DNA of 38,044 nucleotides from NCBI GenBank assembly GCA_903813345.2, contig CAIIXF020000060.1, positions 1 to 38,044 on the forward strand. Reading direction: 5' to 3'. The position numbers and the translations under genes were made by a program. Source of the stretch: Owenia fusiformis. Lineage: Eukaryota; Annelida; Polychaeta; Sabellida; Oweniidae. This document shows positions 1 to 10,887 of this stretch, one piece after another (positions within the stretch are counted from its first letter, which is position 1; every line of letters starts with the position of its first letter). The notes under the pieces were generated by a model. The model did not search any database. It worked only from the letters and a program-made list of their open reading frames with translations, and was not told where the DNA came from.

Positions 1-469
1 TTTGAAACTAAAATGACGTCATTTATATAATGGACGCTGGTTGACAGACATTATAATGAATATGAACTTATGATATACCAAATTAAAGATAAGTAAATTT
101 CTTATCCATTGGTATATAATATGACATGTTTTCATCAAGAAAATCAATATTTATTTTTGAAATACGAGTGTCCCATTTTTTGGACCACCCTGTATGTGAT
201 ATAGAGTAGACATGTAGGGAAAAAAGTAGAAGTGAACTGAGTTTTAGAGCAGTGAGAAAAGCACAAATGTGGAATGTGATATTTTTGATGTATATGAAGT
301 GAATTGTGCATCATTTGAGATATGTGAAATAAAAGTTAACTAGAATATGAGATATTCTACAACAGTTATGGACTTATGTGATTGCATAGTGATCGTGAAA
401 CTTTGTGAAAATTGTGACAATAGTGTCACCGTTTTCTAACTGATGAAGAACTAATAATCGTTACAAAAA
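1..469. other. AT-rich non-coding stretch, possible transposon end
   Basis: No convincing gene. A CRE-like palindrome TGACGTCA lies at 14-21. At about 169-195 there is a block reading GTCCCATTTTTTGGACCACC followed by CTGTAT, which resembles the terminal inverted repeat of some invertebrate DNA transposons; the partner end would lie left of the window, so this is only a guess. Confidence 0.3.
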
Positions 470-930
470 CACAGGCAGGTATCGAAAAATTTGTCCGCTG
501 TGACGGAGCGTGTTATTTTGCATAGAAACACTAGGAAATCCACACAATTTATTTTTTTACTCATATGTTTTACTATATCAAAGAAAATTACTGACTCCAT
601 GCAATGAATATATCATTTGCGGGTAACTTTAACTTCTGTTTGAAGTCCAACAACGCTAAGAGTAAAAGCTATTGAAAACGGCGTCGGAGTATCATACTCC
701 AAAATGTACCATTTCTTTTATTTCATTTTAATGGTACAATGTAGCGACACGATAATATTTACATATGTTTTCAGCATAACTCTGAAGTTATTAATGATAT
801 CTTGATGCATTGGGTATTTTTAATTTTTTTGATAAAAAATAATAATTAGATTTTTTGTCCGCTGTGACGGAGCAGTTTCAAATCTGAAATACGTTAAGAA
901 TTTAGATTTATAATATATCTCTTTACAACT
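470..930 (+). repeat. Left arm of the inverted-repeat element
   Basis: Matches the reverse complement of 1860-2330. The 19-mer TTGTCCGCTGTGACGGAGC occurs at 491-509 and 855-873. The 19-mer is itself a quasi-palindrome (TCCG, six bases, CGGA), as expected for a bound protein dimer. Confidence 0.7.
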
Positions 931-1859
931 ACACGTTAGAGGAGCGAGCGTGTCAAATCTCGTAAAGTATTCTGAAAAATGAAACGTAATAAAAGTACAC
1001 AATTCAAATTCTGAGATGTATATACGACCACTCTTTAAGCATCTTTTCTCAGTTTGTACTGCAATCCAACTTATGCATGGTAACTCATGAAAATGATAGT
1101 CAACTTCATTTAAGTATAGGGTATTTCCCTATCGTAGTGCCTTCTGTGGATCCATCGGCCTGACATGGTCATTTTTTACGGTAACTTGATTATTTGAAGT
1201 AAAATGATTTGCTGAAGATGAGGCTAAATACATATGATGGTATGGCATGTGGATTGTTCTACCCTCTTTAGTCGTTCCAAAAGGTAAGTTGAGTGTATCT
1301 TGGAATACGAAAGTGCAAAATTTGATTTTAAGATCGTTCTTTATTTGAATAAGAGTTATGGCTATCTGATGCAACTACAGTAAAACATGTGTACAGTGAA
1401 CACATATGGAGCCCAAAAATGTGTTCCCAGTTGGTAGATGTTCACTTCATACAGGCAATTTCATACAGAAGTCAGAGGAATATTTGATAAGAAAAGGTGT
1501 TCACTAGAGAAAGATATTCATTGAGACAGGTTTTACAGTGCAGCACGTTTAGCAAGACTTTTTTTTATAATTTTAGTCTATGCAAAACGATGAATTTCAT
1601 GAATTTCAAATAAATACAAATTAAATCTGTATTGGGATCATCTTATGTACAGTAATATTATGTGGTAAAAGGTTATACATCTATCGGAATGCAGGATGTC
1701 TGTGTCTGTGAAATATTATGTTGAGTTTACACCATGTTGATTCATGTTGATTTCACTACAAACCTCCGTTGTCGTTTTTATATCTCAGATTTACATTACC
1801 CCAGATCTCCAAGAGACTACTTGTCATAATTTAGGAAAGTGATTTGTGACGTTCTCTCT

Positions 1860-2330
1860 TCTAAGGGTACTTTTAAAAGATATAATTTGCATCTTAAATT
1901 CTTAACGTAGTTCACAGTTAAAGCTGCTCCGTCACAGCGGACAAAAAATGTAAACATTATTTTTTATAAAAAATATTAAAAATACCCAATACATCAAGAT
2001 ATCATTAATACCTTCAGAGTTATGCTGAAAACACATGTAAATATTATCGTATCACTATATTGTACCATTAAAAAGAAATAAAAGAAATGGTACATTTTGG
2101 AGTATGGTACCCCGGCGTTGTTTTCAATAGCTTTTACTCTTAGCGTTGTTGGACTTCAAACAAAAGTTAAAGTTACCCGCAAATGATATAGCCATTGCAT
2201 GGAGTAAGAAATTTTCTTTGGAATAGCGAAACATATGAGTAAAAAAATAAATTGTCTGGGTTTCTTAGTGTTTCTATGCAAAATAGCACGCTCCGTCACA
2301 GCGGACAAATTTTTCGATACCAGCCTGTGA
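1860..2330 (-). repeat. Right arm of the inverted-repeat element
   Basis: Reverse-complement partner of 470-930. The complementary 19-mer lies at 1926-1944 and 2290-2308, again 364 bp apart, so both arms keep the same internal spacing. Confidence 0.7.
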
Positions 2331-3424
2331 AAAAGTGAAACAAGTGTATATATTAACGTGCTATTGTTCTTACTGATGAGGACAATTATATGTGTGATTA
2401 AAATCTGTGATGTAAATACGACAATTATTGCAAGAGTCCAGGAGCTACTCATACCGTAAGAATTGTGTATCTGTAAAATGAACATTTGACGTAACTATAG
2501 ACAATACGTGTACATATCCGTTTATATATCGATAGTGTGAACCAGTATGCAGGAGCTACAAACTGCGAGTGTTTGTGCATGTATGACAATGTAACTATAA
2601 CTATAATTGTGTACGTGCCAGATTATTATCGCTGATGCAGACCAGTGTGCAGAGTTATTAGACTGCAGGTGTTTCGTACAATAACAACAGTGGATCTTCA
2701 AAATATGGTGATATAATTAATTTATCATAAAATTGACATTTTATTGACGACAGCAGGCTTTATTAATGACAATAGTGAGCGGTCACAATTATATACAGTA
2801 GTGCAAATATACTTCTTGCTGAGTATATAAAAATTTAATTTGAAAACTATTGTTTATTGGAAGTGAGTTAAGTTAGTTTTTAGAAAAGTTAATTAGATTA
2901 GTGTTAAAATAAGGAAAGTTAAAGGTAGAATTTTATTTGGAAAATTCCATCGCAAACTGTAAATTTGTAAATATGTTTATTAACTTTGAAATAGATTTTT
3001 AATTTTAATTCAAAAACAACCAACAGTTTTCATATTATTAACATCAGCTAAGGTATAAAGAACCCAACCCTGTGACAATTTTCAACATGGTAAAAATGTC
3101 AAAATGATAGTTTCTGTCATTTAATCAGAAGCTGGGATCGTCTTGTGTATAATACAACACTTTATATGGGATGTTACGCATGAAAAATGTTCTAATGGCA
3201 CCATACAATCCTAATTTTAATATGACGACAGTCACGTAACTGATGAATAGCCCTATTCTAGTACATATAATAAAATAGGTGTAACAGAGAAATTATATAT
3301 TACATACGTGCTAGGTAGAGGGTCATACATACTAATTATATATACAACAAAAAGTGATGTTGGTAATGTAAATGCTGAGATTGAGCCCTGGGACATCGAT
3401 TTTGCATTCTTATTGAGAATGGGT
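2331..3424. other. AT-rich non-coding stretch with degenerate ~105-bp repeats
   Basis: No ORF of note. Between about 2425 and 2705 three diverged copies of a unit of about 105 bp can be seen (blocks around CCAGGAGCTAC, CAGTATGCAGGAGCTAC and CAGTGTGCAGAGTTATTA, the last two followed by ACTGC(G/A)(A/G)GTGTTT). From 2700 to 3424 I see nothing but AT-rich sequence. Confidence 0.4.
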
Positions 3425-6400
3425 GAATACAGGTTCGGCTTACTGATGTCCTGATGTTGAATGTAATACAGGTGAGGCTTACTGATGTCCCGATGTTAAA
3501 TGTAATACAGGTGAGGCTTTGTGATGTCCCGATGTTGAATGTAATACAGGTGAGGCTTACTGATGTCCCGATGTTGAATGTAATACAGGTGAGGTTTGTG
3601 ATATCTCGATGCTGAATGTAATACAGATGAGGCTTTGTGATGTCCTGGTGTTGAATGTAATACAGGTGAGGCTTGCTGATGTCCCGATGTTGAATGTAAT
3701 ACAGGTGAGGCTTTGTGATGTCCTGATGTTGAATGTAATACAGGTGAGGCTTTGTGATGTCCTGATGCTGATGGTAATACAGGTGAGGCTTTGTGATGTC
3801 CAGATGTTGAATGTAATACAGGTGAGGCTTTGTGATGTCCTGATGCTGATGGTAATACAGGTGAGGCTTTGTGATGTCCCGATGTTGAATGTAATACAGG
3901 TGAGGCCTTTTGATGTCCCGATGTTGAATGTGATACAGGTGATGCTTTGTTATGTCCCGGTGTGGAATGTAATACAGACGAGGCTTTGTGATGTCCTGAT
4001 GTTGAATGTAATACAGTTGAGAATTTGTGGTGTCCCGATGTTTAATATAATACAGGTGAGGTTTTGTAATGTCCCGGTGTTAAATGTAATACAGGTGAGG
4101 CTTTGGAATGTCCTGATGTTGAATTTAATACAGGTGAGGCTTACTGATGTCTCGATGTTAAATGTTATACAGATGAGGCTTTGTAATGTCCTGATGTTGA
4201 ATGTAATACATGTGAGGTTTACTGATGCCCCGATGTTAAATGTAATACAGATGAGGCTTTGTAATGTCCTGATGTTGAATGTAATACATGTGAGGCTTAC
4301 TGATGTCCCGATGTTGAATGAAATACAGATGAGGCTTTGTAATGTCCTGATGTTGAATGTAATACATGTGAAGCTTACTGATGTCCTGATGTTGAATGTA
4401 ATACAGATGAGGCTTACTGATGTCCCGATGTTAAATGTAATACAGGTGAGGCTTTGTGATGTCCCGATGATAAATGTAATACAGGTGAGGCTTTGTGATG
4501 TCCTGATGTTGAATGTAATACAAGTGAGGCTTTGTGATGTCCCGATGCTGAGTGTAAAACAGGTGAGGTTTTGTGATGTCCTGATGTTGAATGCAATACA
4601 AGTGAGGCTTTGTGATGTCCCGATGCTGAGTGTAATACAGGTGAGGTTTTGTGATGTCTGATGCTGAACGTAATACAGGTGAAGTTTTGTGATGTCCCGA
4701 TGTTAAATGTAATACAGGTGAGGCTTGACGATGTCCTGATGTTGAATGTAATACAGGTGAGGCTTACTGATGCCCCAATGTTGAATGTGATACAGGTGAG
4801 GCTTTGTGATGTCCCGATGTTGAATATAATACAGGTGAGGCTTTTTGATGTCCCGATGTTAAATGTAATACAGGTGAGGCTTTGTGATATCCCGATGCTG
4901 AATGTGATACAGGTGAGGTTTTGTGATGTCCCGATGCTGAATGTAATACAGGTGAGGTTTTATGATGTCCCGATGTTAAATGTAATACAGGTGAGGTTGT
5001 GTAATGTCCTGATGTTGAATGTAAGACAGATGAGGCTTTGTGATATCCCGATGTTAAATGTAATACAGGTGAGGTTTTGTGATGTCCTGATGTTGAATGT
5101 AATACAGGTGAGGCTTTGTGATGTCCTGGTGTTGAATGTAATACAGGTGAGGCTTTGTGATGTCCTCGTGTTGAATGTAATACAGGTGAGGCTTTATGAT
5201 GTCCCGATATTGAATGTAATACAGGTGACGCTTTGTGATGTCCCGATGTTGAATGTAATACAGGTGAGGCTTTGTGATGTCCTGATGTTGAATGTAAAAC
5301 TGGTGAGGCTTTGTGGTGTCCCGATGTTGAATGCAATACAGGTGAGGCTTTGTAATGTCCTGATGTTGAATGTAATACAGGTTAGACTTACTAATGTCCC
5401 GATGTTAAATGTAATACAGGTGAAGCTTCCTGATGTCCAAATTTTAAATGTAATACGGATGAGGCTTACTGATGTCCCGATGTTAAATGTAATACAGATG
5501 AGGCTTACTGATGTCCTGATGTTGAATGTAATACAGGTGAGGCTTTGTGATGTCCCGATGTTGAATGTAATACAGGTGAGGCTTTGTGATGTCCTGGTGT
5601 TGAATGTAATACAGGTGAGGCTTTGTGATGTCCCGATGTTTAATATAATACAGGTGAGGCTTTGTGATGTCCCGATGTTGAATGTAATACAGGTGCGGCT
5701 TTGTAATGTCCTGATGTTGAATGTAATACATGTGAGGCTTACTGATGTCCTGATGTTGAAGGTAATACAGTTGAGGCTTTGTAATGTCCTGATGTTGAAT
5801 GTAATACAGGTGAGGCTTTGTGATGTCCTGATGTTGAATGTAATACAAGTGAGGCTTTCTGATGTCCCGATGCTGAGTGTAATACAGGTGAGGTTTTGTG
5901 ATGTCCTGTTGTAGAATGTAATACAGGTGAGGCTTTGTAATGTCCCGATGTTGAATGTAATACAGGTGAGGCTTGCTGATGTCCCGATGTTGAAGGTAAT
6001 ACAGGTGAAGTTGTGTAATGTCCTGATGTTGAATGTAAGACAGATGAGGCTTTGTGATGTCCTGATGTTAAATGTAATACAGGTTCGGCTTACTGATGTC
6101 CTGATGTTGAATGTAATACAGGTGAGGCTTTGTAATGTCCCGATGTTGAATGTAATACAGGTGAGGCTTTGTGATGTCCCGATGTTAAATGTAATACAAG
6201 TGAGGCTTACTGATGTCCCGATATTGAATGTAATACAGGTGACGCTTTGTGATGTCCCGATGTTGAATGTAATACAGGTGAGGCTTTGTGATGTCCTGAT
6301 GTTGAATGTAAAATAGGTGAGGCTTTGTGGTGTCCCGATGTTGAATGCAATACAGGTGAGGCTCTGTGATGTCCTGATGTTGAATCTAATACATTTGAGG

Positions 6401-7722
6401 CTTACTGATGTCCCGATGTTAAATGTAATACAGGTGAGGCTTTGTGATGTCCTGTTGTTGAAGGTAATACAGGTGAGGCTTTGTGATGTCCTGATGTTGA
6501 TTGTAATACAGGTGAGGCTTTGAGATGTCCTGATGTTGAATGTAATGCAGGTGAGGCTTACTGATGTCCCGATGTTGAATGTAATACAGGTGAGGCTTTG
6601 TGATGCCCCGATGTTAAATGTAATACAGGTGAGGTTTTGTGATGCCCCGATGTTGAATGTAATACAGGTGATGCTTTGAAATCTCCTGATATTGAATGTA
6701 ATACAGGTGAGGTTTTGTGATGCCCCGATGTTAAATGTAATACAGGTGATGCTTTGAAATCTCCTGATATTGAATGTAATACAGGTGAGGCTTTTTGATG
6801 TCCTGATGTTGAATGCAATATAGGTGAGGCTTTGTGATTTCCTGTTGTAGAATGTTATACAGGTGAGGCATTGTAATGTCCTGATGTTGAATGCAATACA
6901 GATGAGGCTTTGTGATGTCCTGATGTTGAATGTAATACAGGTGAGGTTTTGTGATGTCCTGATGTAAAAATTTAATACAGGTGAGGTTTTGTGATGTCCT
7001 GATGTTGAATGTAATACAGGTGATGCTTTGTGATGTCGCGATGTTGAATGTAATACAGGTGAGGCTCTGTGATGTCCTGATGTTGAATGTAATACAGGTG
7101 AGGCTTTGTAATGTCCCGATGTTAAATGTAATACAGGTGATGTTTTGTGATGTCCTGATGTTGAATGTAATACAGGTGAGGCTTACTGATGTCCCGATGT
7201 TGAATGTAGTACAGGTGAGGCTTTCCGATGTCCCGATGTTAAATGTAATACAGGTGAGGCTTTGTGATGTCCTGATGTTGAATGTAATACAGGCGATGCT
7301 TTGTGATGTCGCGATGTTGAATGTAATACAGGTGAGGCTTTGTGATGTCCCAATTTTAAATGTAATACAGGTGATGTTTTGTGATGTCCTGATGTTGAAT
7401 GTAATACATGTGAGGCTTACTGATGTCCCGATGTTGAATGTAATTCAGGTGAGGCTTTGTGGTGTCCCGATGTTGAATGTAATACAGGTGAGGCTTACTG
7501 ATGTCCCGATGTTAAATGTAATACAGGTGAGGCTGTGTGATGTCCTGATGTTGAATGTAATACAGGTGAGGCTTACTGATGTCCCGATGTTGAATGTAAT
7601 ACAGGTTTTGCTTTGTCATGTCCTGTTGTTGAATGTAACACATGTGAGACGTTGTAGTGTTCCGGTTTTGAATGTAATACAGGTTTGGCTTACTGATGCC
7701 CCAATGTTGAATGTGATACAGG
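3425..7722 (+). repeat. 39-bp minisatellite array, block 1 (~110 units)
   Basis: Head-to-tail units of 39 bp; the consensus can be read as GATGTTGAATGTAATACAGG followed by TGAGGCTTTGTGATGTCCC. Main variants: TTTGTGATG, TTACTGATG or TTTGTAATG in the middle; TTG or TTA; TCCC or TCCT. Because 39 is a multiple of 3 and the consensus lacks stops in several frames, long ORFs run through it (plus-strand frames 3609-4661, 4661-5914, 5927-6523, 6981-7817; repeat peptide MLNVIQVRLCDVP). Frame changes such as the one-base loss near 4650 and scattered stops break these frames. No signal peptide, domain or splice structure supports a protein. Local duplications exist, for example 5205-5340 with 6221-6355. 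Confidence 0.95.
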
Positions 7723-8307
7723 GGGTCGTTTCCAAAAATGTCGTTGACTTACGATATCGTAACTCCACGACAGTCGTAGGAATGGGGAAAGTTACGACAA
7801 ACTTACGACTGTCGTAGACTTACGACAGATCCGTTTCCATAAAAATCGTAAGTCTGTCGTACAAATTCGCAACTCACGACAAGTTCCACGATAAGTGATG
7901 CGAACGTCACGTGACATTCTTATTTAAAATTTTAGTTGTATAATATGGTGTTCTAGTCCTGTTGTGTTGTATTTATTGAAAGTTATTGATTTGTTTAAAA
8001 ATGAAATCACAGGCCCGGGATCATAGGCCCGTCCCCGAGGGCCCGTCTTAGTAAACGGTCAACATTAATAATTTTTACATCAAATAACGCAAGAAGGAAG
8101 ACAGCTTTGATACAGTTCCATGATCATCATACACCAGGAATTCTATGACTAAGAAAGAATTATGAACCAAATTAACTTAACTTATTCTGAATGAACAAAA
8201 TCAACTTAAAAGCCCCATATAAAGTTTAAACCACTTTGGCTTACATCTTACCCAATGTTATTAAAGTGTGAAACGTTTTTTTAAATTCAAAAAGTGGTTT
8301 TTGAAGG
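7723..8307. mobile_element. Non-satellite insert; probable end of a DNA transposon
   Basis: This stretch interrupts the satellite; the paralogous satellite segment around 17860 lacks it. The flanks share ACAG (7719-7722 and 8308-8311), possibly a target duplication. The first 180 bp is crowded with TACGAC/GTCGTA motifs, and two diverged direct copies about 100 bp apart begin CGTTTCCAAAAATGTCG (7727) and CGTTTCCATAAAAATCG (7829), typical of subterminal repeats. An ATG in good context follows at about 8001 and opens only about 15 codons before a stop. The far end shows no clear matching terminal repeat, so this looks like a truncated or internally deleted copy. A PIF/Harbinger-like identity is possible but unproven. 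Confidence 0.45.
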
Positions 8308-8653
8308 ACAGTTGAGGCTTTGTAATGTCCTGATGTTTAATGTAATACAGGTGAGGCTCTGTGATGTCCTGATTTTGAATGTAATTCAGGCGAGGCTTTG
8401 CGATGTCCCGATGTTAAATGTAATACAGGTGAGGCTTTGTGATGCCCTGATGTTAAATATAAGTTAGGCTTTATGATGTCCCGCTGTTCAATGTAATACA
8501 GGCGGTACTTCGTGATGTCCCGATGTAGAATGTTATACAGGTGAGGCTTTGTGATATCCCGATTTTAAATGTAATACAGGCGAGGCTTTGTTATGTCCCG
8601 GTGTTGAATGTAATACAGGTGATGCTTACTGATATCCCGATGTCGAATGTAAT
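8308..8653 (+). repeat. 39-bp minisatellite array, block 2 (~9 units)
   Basis: The same 39-bp unit continues between the 7723-8307 insert and the retrotransposon. Its distinctive variants (TCAGGCGAGGCTTTGCG, a shortened unit around AAGTTAGGC, ACTTCGTGATG) recur in the same order at about 17880-18110, showing that the two stretches are copies of one another. Confidence 0.9.
8649..8653 (+). other. Target-site duplication, left copy (GTAAT)
   Basis: GTAAT immediately left of the 5' LTR, matched by GTAAT at 15313-15317 just right of the 3' LTR. Joining the flanks restores an uninterrupted satellite unit. Confidence 0.9.
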
Positions 8654-9022
8654 TGTGATGTAAACAGAGTAATTATAAGAAGTTAGTGTAGATATTGAGC
8701 CAATTTACAAGTAAGTGTGAAATAGTAAGATTAATTAGTAGAGTAAAAGTTACAGGCAGTTAGTAGAAGTTCAGTTGTCCTCAGAGATAGAGTTAGAGAG
8801 AGAGAGTATAATGAGAACCTGAGCTGAGATGAGATATGAAACAATAATTAGAAGCCTAGAAACCTAAAATAAGAAGTTATATTCAAGAACAAATAATACA
8901 AGAAGCAAGCTGTAGAAATATTAGATCAGCATCAACAGGTCGTAGATTCGTTACAGTCGCCTCCTAGAAGATAACATCAAGACATCCTGTATCCGAAGGT
9001 AATATGAACAGCTTCTTTGGCA
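8654..9022 (+). repeat. 5' LTR (369 bp)
   Basis: Begins TGTGATG and ends TTTGGCA, so it has the usual TG...CA ends. It matches 14943-15312 with one isolated substitution (TTGTCC against TTGACC) and one cluster of differences (TTACAGTCGCCTCCTAG here). A (GA)n stretch with TATAATG at about 8796-8812 is the only core-promoter-like sequence; no canonical AATAAA was seen. Confidence 0.95.
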
Positions 9023-9040
9023 TGGTGGCAGCGATACCAG
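9023..9040 (+). promoter_or_regulatory. Primer-binding site, tRNA-Leu-like
   Basis: TGGTGGCAGCGATACCAG directly follows the LTR. The first 11 bases (TGGTGGCAGCG) are complementary to the 3' end, including CCA, of a leucine tRNA of the AAG type (ending CGCTGCCACCA). The complementarity stops after that. Assignment to tRNA-Leu rests on recalled tRNA sequence, not on a search. Confidence 0.7.
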
Positions 9041-10023
9041 AATCAACACGTCTTCAAGGGCAGTAAGTGAGAAAACCGTGTCTTCAAAAGCAGTAAGTCA
9101 TGAACTACATTACTGTTCCAAGGCTTTGATGAGAATTCAAGAGATGAAGATTATTTAACATTTTGAAATTGAGATTTGCTTGGGAAGCATAGAGATCCAG
9201 ATTGAGATGATCTGCATGAGAATTTGAGACATTGCATTAGAGAATTTGAAACACTGCAATTGAGTAGAGAAATTGAGCAGAGTAAAATCTTTTGAGAAGA
9301 TTCAGAGTTTGAGAAACAAAATATTGAGGTCAACTGGGTAGATTAATATACAGATTGAAATTGAGTTATGAGTAGTAGATTAGATTAATTAGATACATTA
9401 GTTGAATTCAACCAACAGTAAGGTGCAATTGCAATTAGCTTTTAGCCTTGTTTGAACTGCCTTGTATGAAAGTGGCAATTCAGATTTGACTATAGCAATA
9501 TAAGGTATTAAAATAAGCCATTTAAAACAATTGTTGTATTGACAAAACAAACAAGTGTTCTGGTGTGATAATGAGTTGAATCCATGGCCAATAATTTCGG
9601 TACAGTGGCCCATTGGTACAAAATATTTTAATACCAAATTAGTTTTAGATTAATACAGTAGCCCACTTTTATCAGAAATTCTACAAGAAAAATGTTCAAC
9701 TACAGTGGCCCATAAGTATTAAATATTTAACAACTGTATATATTTTCTTTTTCCTACAGTGGCCCATTAGCTTCTTTTAGGTTCAATTATTTTCAACTGT
9801 ATAATATATTGATTGATATATATTGAGTACAGTGGCCCATAGATAATAAAATTTTCAATACTTCATATAACAACACGCTATAAAAGTACATAGGCCTATT
9901 AGGACCAAACAATTTACGCATTTATTTCTATACAGTACACTATACTAAAAACAATTTTTTCCGCGTATTTCAATGGATTTATGTTGTTGTGAAAATTAAA
10001 ACGCGATTATACAACAATTACTC
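9041..10023 (+). other. Retrotransposon untranslated leader
   Basis: About 1 kb without a supported ORF. It holds two copies of TCTTCAA(GG/AA)GCAGTAAGT at about 9050-9098, each containing the splice-donor hexamer GTAAGT (9063 and 9093); a purine-rich stretch full of TTGAGA/ATTGAG words at about 9125-9370; the five-copy 13-mer at 9601-9840; and a TATA-like GCTATAAAAG at about 9878, about 140 bp before the gag start. Confidence 0.6.
9601..9840 (+). promoter_or_regulatory. Five spaced copies of TACAGTGGCCCAT in the leader
   Basis: The 13-mer TACAGTGGCCCAT occurs at 9601, 9701, 9755 and 9828, and with two changes (TACAGTAGCCCAC) at 9654, always in the same orientation. Starts are 53, 47, 54 and 73 bp apart, with AT-rich, unrelated spacers. 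Conservation of the word against diverged spacers suggests binding sites. The layout recalls the Su(Hw) insulator cluster in the leader of Drosophila gypsy, though the motif differs. Function is inferred only. Confidence 0.6.
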
Positions 10024-10884
10024 ATGCCAGTTGATACAAGGAACACAAAGTATCATAAAGGATTACCAGAGGAAAATCCAACAAAAGAAATGGAGGATGA
10101 TAAAGAGAAAAATAAGCAGAAAGAAGAGGAATATGAAGAAGCATCTGATGAACCAGTTGAAGAAAAACACTCTATTGAGCCAGATCCTACGATGTTACAA
10201 TTCAACCCAATACAGATGCAGCAACAGATGATGTTTATGATGACTTCAATGATGAAAAAGACCGAACAAGACAGAGAGATGTTCTTAAGACAAGAAAAGA
10301 TAAGACTAGCTGAAATACATGCTGAAAAAGAAGAAAGAAAGATTCAGGAACAACTTAGAAGAGAAGAAATCCAAGCTGAAAAAGAAGAACGGAAAAGAAT
10401 TGAAGAACAAAGAAGGATAGACATAGAGGATGAAAGGAGATACCAAGAAGAATTAAGAAGAAGGGAGATTGAAGAAGAACGTAAACTTCGACAAAAAGAA
10501 AGAAAAGAAGATAAGGAAGAAAAACACAAGCCAAAAGATCCGTTTATACCTAGATTAAGAGATAATGAAGACATTGAAAATTTCCTCACAATCTTCGAAA
10601 GAACTGCAACAATGTGCAAATGGCCTAAGGAATTTTGGACCCTAAAATTGGGAGCAAGCCTTACCGGGAAAGCACAAGAAGCATATGCAAGTGTAGATCA
10701 AGATAATGCAAGTGACTATGATATCGTCAAAGAGGCAATTTTAAAGCGCTATGCCATTAACGCAGAAACATATAGAAAGCGATTTAGAAACCTCAAACGA
10801 GAAGATGGAGAAGGAATACAACCGTTCACTATCAGACTTCGAGATGTTTTCAAGAAATGGATGAAAGGTGTTACAACAGTATAG
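10024..10884 (+). pseudogene. gag: Gag, N-terminal part (coiled coil and start of capsid), ends at premature TAG
   Basis: Opens at the first ATG after the leader and runs 286 codons. Residues about 1-60 are acidic and charged; about 60-85 are Met/Gln-rich; about 85-170 are a long Glu/Lys/Arg coiled coil with repeated EEIQAEKEERK-like heptads. From about 175 a capsid-type helical region follows (DIENFLTIFERTATM, then WTLKLGASLTGKAQEAY). This region resembles the Gag segment from which the vertebrate SCAN domain is thought to derive, known for Gmr1-like elements. It forms the structural shell of the retrotransposon particle. The frame is cut by TAG at 10882-10884 in the middle of the capsid fold and resumes in the same frame at once, so the stop is a nonsense lesion rather than a natural gene end. 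Confidence 0.85.
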
Positions 10885-10887
10885 GAG

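Larger units (their letters stand above)
470..2330. mobile_element. Long inverted-repeat (foldback-like) element
   Basis: Two arms of about 460 bp (about 470-930 and 1860-2330) are inverted copies, roughly 90 percent identical by eye over the outer 380 bp, around a spacer of about 930 bp. The ends read CACAGGC and GCCTGTG. Both flanks carry AAAAA, a possible but low-complexity 5-bp target duplication. Each arm contains the 19-mer TTGTCCGCTGTGACGGAGC twice in direct orientation exactly 364 bp apart (491 and 855 on plus; 1926 and 2290 on minus). The spacer has only short ORFs without recognisable similarity (longest 81 codons, minus strand, 1129-1374), so if this is a DNA transposon it is non-autonomous. 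The superfamily is unknown to me. Confidence 0.6.

Noticed and set aside
14-21. TGACGTCA as a CRE promoter site
   Set aside because: No gene nearby; an isolated 8-mer at the window edge.
1129-1374. 81-codon minus-strand ORF in the foldback spacer
   Set aside because: No recognisable similarity or motif; length expected by chance.
3425-7722. CRISPR array
   Set aside because: Units abut head to tail with no unique spacers, and the DNA is eukaryotic.
9989-10231. 80-codon ORF overlapping the gag start
   Set aside because: Out of frame with gag, whose own frame has the coiled coil and capsid; a shadow.
10882-10884. TAG in gag as a natural read-through stop
   Set aside because: It falls inside the capsid fold, not between gag and pol, so a nonsense mutation is more likely.
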